From positions 1 through 50,297 of the forward strand of contig CAZNIT010000063.1 in NCBI GenBank assembly GCA_964573205.1: a DNA stretch of 50,297 nt, given 5' to 3'. Of the stretch, positions 47,758-50,297 are shown piece by piece (the stretch's first letter is position 1; every line of letters begins with the position of its first letter). The position numbers were made by a program, and so were the translations under genes. Source of the stretch: QNZT01 sp964573205 (GTDB taxonomy: Bacteria > Campylobacterota > Campylobacteria > Campylobacterales > QNZT01). The notes under the pieces are model-generated. The model did not search any database. It was given only the letters and a program-made list of their open reading frames with translations, and was not told the origin of the DNA.

Positions 47758-50297
47758 ATGAAAAGTTACAACCTTTTGTACACGGAAGAAGCGATACAAA
47801 AACTTCCGATAGAAAAAATCAACAACTCAAAATCGATTTTGATTCAAATTTTTACCACTCTAGTTGACAAAAATTCTCTTCGAAACAGAGTCGAAGTACT
47901 TCAAAGCTACTTCCCTAACGCAAAAATAATAGGCACGACAACGGCCGGGAATATCATAGGTGGTAAACTTGAAGACAATAATTGCGTTATAAGTATAACT
48001 ACTTTCGAAGATACTAAATTAACTCTTTTACATATCAAAGATATTCCATATCATGAGAGTTTTTCAAACGGCGAATTTTTAGCGCAAAAGCTGGTTAAAA
48101 AAGATACGAAAGCCCTTATTATCTTCGGCGACAACACATCGGTAAACGCCCAAGCGTTTTTAAGAGGCGTAAAAAAACATTCACATCAAGATCTCGTAAT
48201 CGCCGGAGGAATCGCCGGTTTTACATCAAATGATAGAGACTCGCTTTTGCTAAGCGACGATACGATCAGTTCAAAAGGCATTGTCGCCGTAGCACTCGAG
48301 GGTAAAAAGATAAGGGTAAACAACCACTATAAAAACGACTGGGTGGCATTTGGAAAAAAATTGCTTATTACTCATGCAAAAGGCAATAGAGTTTATAGTA
48401 TAGATCATATGCCTGCCGTCGAAGTTTTCAAACACTATTTAGGGCAAGATATTTATGAAAACTTTACGAACTCAAAACTCCTCTTTCCACTGATTACTAC
48501 GAAAAACTCAATACCCATAGCAAGATCGGTCATCGAAAAATACGATGACGGATCTCTCAAATTTGCGGGAGAGATAAAAACCGGTGAAGTTTACCAAATC
48601 GGCTTTGGAAATCTCGAACATATGCTGCAAAACCACACTTTTCCTATGAACAGATCACAAAAACACTCAACCGAATCGATCTTCGTTTACTCTTGTGTCG
48701 CAAGAAGAAAATTTATGAAAGATGAAATCATTAAAGAGATAGCTCCTTTAAGCCAAGTTGCGGATGTCAGCGGCTTTTTTACATACGGAGAGTTCTATTC
48801 GGATCAAAACGGCGCACATCTTTTAAACCAAACCTTAACCGTTCTCTCTATGAGTGAAGCTCCGTGTAGAAAAAAAGAGTGTAACATTTTAGAGTCGAAC
48901 GTTCGCACAAGCAGCTTCTCCACGCTAACCGCTCTATCTCATCTTATGACCGTTACAAATAGCGAACTAAGAGAGTATCATGCATATCTGGATCAAAAAG
49001 AGAAACTACTTTGCGGCGGACCGGTCGTAAATTTTAAAATCAGTTTCGACAAAAACGACAAACCCTACTGCTCGTATATATCTCAAAACATAAAAAAACT
49101 ACTAGGTTACAGTACAAAAGAGTTACTTAATTCCGAGGTGACGCTTGAGCAGATTTTCGATATTCCGACACTTTTAAGACTTCAAAAAGAGATAAAAGAT
49201 TATAAGCACAACAACGATATCGCTTATGAAACGCAGGTAAAAGTCTATGCGAAATCTTCAAACACGATATATCTGCATATCTATCTGACTATGCAAAAAA
49301 ACAATCCCGACATAAAAAGCGATCTGATCGGTTACTGTATAGATATCACACAACAAGTGGAATCAAGAGAGAAGATAAAAAAGTTGGCATTTTACGATAG
49401 TATTACCGGCTTGGCGAATAGAGAACTTCTGAAAATCACGTTCAAACAGAAAATCAAAGAGGCGAAAGAGAGTAAACAGTTATGTGCCGTCTCGTTCTTC
49501 GATCTGGATAAATTTAAAGACGTAAACGACACGTACGGTCACTCGATCGGAGACAAACTTTTAAAACTTATCGCCAACAGATTAAACGCGGTAATAAAAA
49601 ATGATGATTTCATAGCAAGAATCGGAGGCGATGAATTTGTCTTGATCCATGGAAATCTAAATCCGAAAACCGTTCAAACCAATATTTTCACGATGGTAAA
49701 CAGAATCATCACTCTCATACAAGAGCCTTTTAACATAGATAACAAGATCATCCATATCAGTACCAGTATAGGAACGGCAATTTACGGTATCGACGGAGAG
49801 AGTACGGAAGATCTGATAAAACATGCCGATATGGCGATGTACGAAGCCAAAAACGATCCTAATGTCAATTTCAAATTTTACTCTCACACGATGAGACTTT
49901 TAAGAGAAGAAGAGCTCATACTTCAAAAAGAGCTTAAAGAGGCGGTAAGAAACAAAGATTTCACCATCCTTTACCAACCGCAAGTAGATACGATAAACGG
50001 TCATATCGTCGGAGCCGAAGCTCTCATACGATGGGAACACCCGAAAAAAGGAACCATATCTCCGGTAATGTTCATACCCGTAGCCGAAGAGACGAATCTG
50101 ATAGTGGAGATGGGAGAGTGGATACTTAACGAAGTATGTCATAAAATCAAATATCTTCAATCAATTAAAAATCTACCGGAAACTTTCAAGAGTGTTTCCG
50201 TAAATATCAGCCCCGTCCAATTCAAAGATCCATACTTTATCTCCAAAGTCAAAAAGATAATAACCCTTTTAAAAATAGACACCTCCTATTTGGAATT
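47758..50297 (+). CDS. FIST-PAS-GGDEF-EAL cyclic-di-GMP signalling protein (3' end outside window)
   Basis: At least 846 residues, cut by the window edge. An N-terminal FIST ligand-sensor region (about 1-380) has GTTTAGNIIGGKL and GGIAGFTSNDRD. A PAS-type domain (about 420-530) follows. The GGDEF domain (about 540-710) has LANRELL, FFDLDKFKDVNDTYGHSIGD and an intact GGDEF, so it may make cyclic di-GMP. The EAL domain has begun (EALIRWEHP, the loop PVAEETNLI) but is incomplete. No membrane segment is seen in the visible part, so it should be cytosolic. FIST domains are thought to bind small ligands such as amino acids. Confidence 0.93.
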   Translation, partial: MKSYNLLYTEEAIQKLPIEKINNSKSILIQIFTTLVDKNSLRNRVEVLQSYFPNAKIIGTTTAGNIIGGKLEDNNCVISITTFEDTKLTLLHIKDIPYHESFSNGEFLAQKLVKKDTKALIIFGDNTSVNAQAFLRGVKKHSHQDLVIAGGIAGFTSNDRDSLLLSDDTISSKGIVAVALEGKKIRVNNHYKNDWVAFGKKLLITHAKGNRVYSIDHMPAVEVFKHYLGQDIYENFTNSKLLFPLITTKNSIPIARSVIEKYDDGSLKFAGEIKTGEVYQIGFGNLEHMLQNHTFPMNRSQKHSTESIFVYSCVARRKFMKDEIIKEIAPLSQVADVSGFFTYGEFYSDQNGAHLLNQTLTVLSMSEAPCRKKECNILESNVRTSSFSTLTALSHLMTVTNSELREYHAYLDQKEKLLCGGPVVNFKISFDKNDKPYCSYISQNIKKLLGYSTKELLNSEVTLEQIFDIPTLLRLQKEIKDYKHNNDIAYETQVKVYAKSSNTIYLHIYLTMQKNNPDIKSDLIGYCIDITQQVESREKIKKLAFYDSITGLANRELLKITFKQKIKEAKESKQLCAVSFFDLDKFKDVNDTYGHSIGDKLLKLIANRLNAVIKNDDFIARIGGDEFVLIHGNLNPKTVQTNIFTMVNRIITLIQEPFNIDNKIIHISTSIGTAIYGIDGESTEDLIKHADMAMYEAKNDPNVNFKFYSHTMRLLREEELILQKELKEAVRNKDFTILYQPQVDTINGHIVGAEALIRWEHPKKGTISPVMFIPVAEETNLIVEMGEWILNEVCHKIKYLQSIKNLPETFKSVSVNISPVQFKDPYFISKVKKIITLLKIDTSYLE

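Noticed and set aside
1..50297. tRNA genes, rRNA genes, CRISPR arrays, insertion sequences or prophage
   Set aside because: No cloverleaf-like sequences, regularly spaced identical repeats, transposase or integrase domains were seen on either strand.

Overview
The window comes from a Campylobacterota (epsilonproteobacterial) chromosome. Evidence is the nap operon order napA-G-H-B-F-L-D with no napC, a bifunctional ispDF followed by an atypical HP1021/Cj1608-type regulator, a sulfate-adenylyltransferase-like gene and pgpA (the order I recall from Campylobacter jejuni around Cj1606-Cj1610), an htrA-cprR-cprS-like block, AT-rich DNA, TATAAT-type -10 boxes, and some TTG/GTG starts. Extra c-type cytochromes, a second NapB and a GGDEF/EAL protein suggest a free-living, respiratory lineage rather than a host specialist; I cannot name the genus.

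Layout: 18-2482 trpB diverges from a pentaheme cytochrome gene. 2483-2858 holds a small unrecognised gene with a foldable leader and its own terminator. 2859-5363 (minus) mrp and thiC. 5485-9132 (plus) ispDF, HP1021-like regulator, degenerate Sat homologue, pgpA. 9163-11099 (minus) exported three-repeat protein and lipoprotein. 11274-13566 membrane-anchored Hsp20-like protein, thioredoxin-like protein, aspartate aminotransferase. 13684-16253 Tat-exported DUF882 protein, rpsU, a duplicated octaheme cytochrome, an anchored thioredoxin-fold-like protein. 16383-20793 htrA, response regulator, histidine kinase, glycosyltransferase. 20834-23458 NfeD, SPFH protein, coiled-coil OmpA-like protein. 23483-31638 (minus) complete nap operon with tandem napB genes and an extra acidic protein. 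31745-34740 (minus) five-gene cluster (CopD-like, TusA/DUF2249-like, 12-TM heme-copper-oxidase-like, DUF59, FmdE-like). 34823-40574 kdsB, tRNA methyltransferase, YkgJ-like, TPR lipoprotein, trpC, TRAP permease pair. 40738-43001 DUF1501 protein and esterase. 43019-44667 (minus) MGMT-like, DJ-1-like, efp. 44776-50297 polA, a small protein, and a FIST-PAS-GGDEF-EAL protein running off the window.

The strongest new observation is regulatory. Three perfect FNR-type boxes (TTGAT-N4-ATCAA) lie upstream of the pentaheme cytochrome gene, the five-gene cluster and napA. In all three the box is centred exactly 41.5 bp upstream of the start point predicted from a good -10 hexamer. This is class II activator geometry and ties the uncharacterised five-gene cluster and the cytochrome to periplasmic nitrate respiration. 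The five-gene cluster includes a heme-copper-oxidase-like protein with single histidines in helices 2, 6 and 10 and is the best candidate here for an undescribed system, possibly nitrogen-oxide handling or metal-centre maintenance.

All intergenic gaps are under about 300 bases. I saw no tRNA, rRNA, CRISPR array, insertion sequence or prophage.
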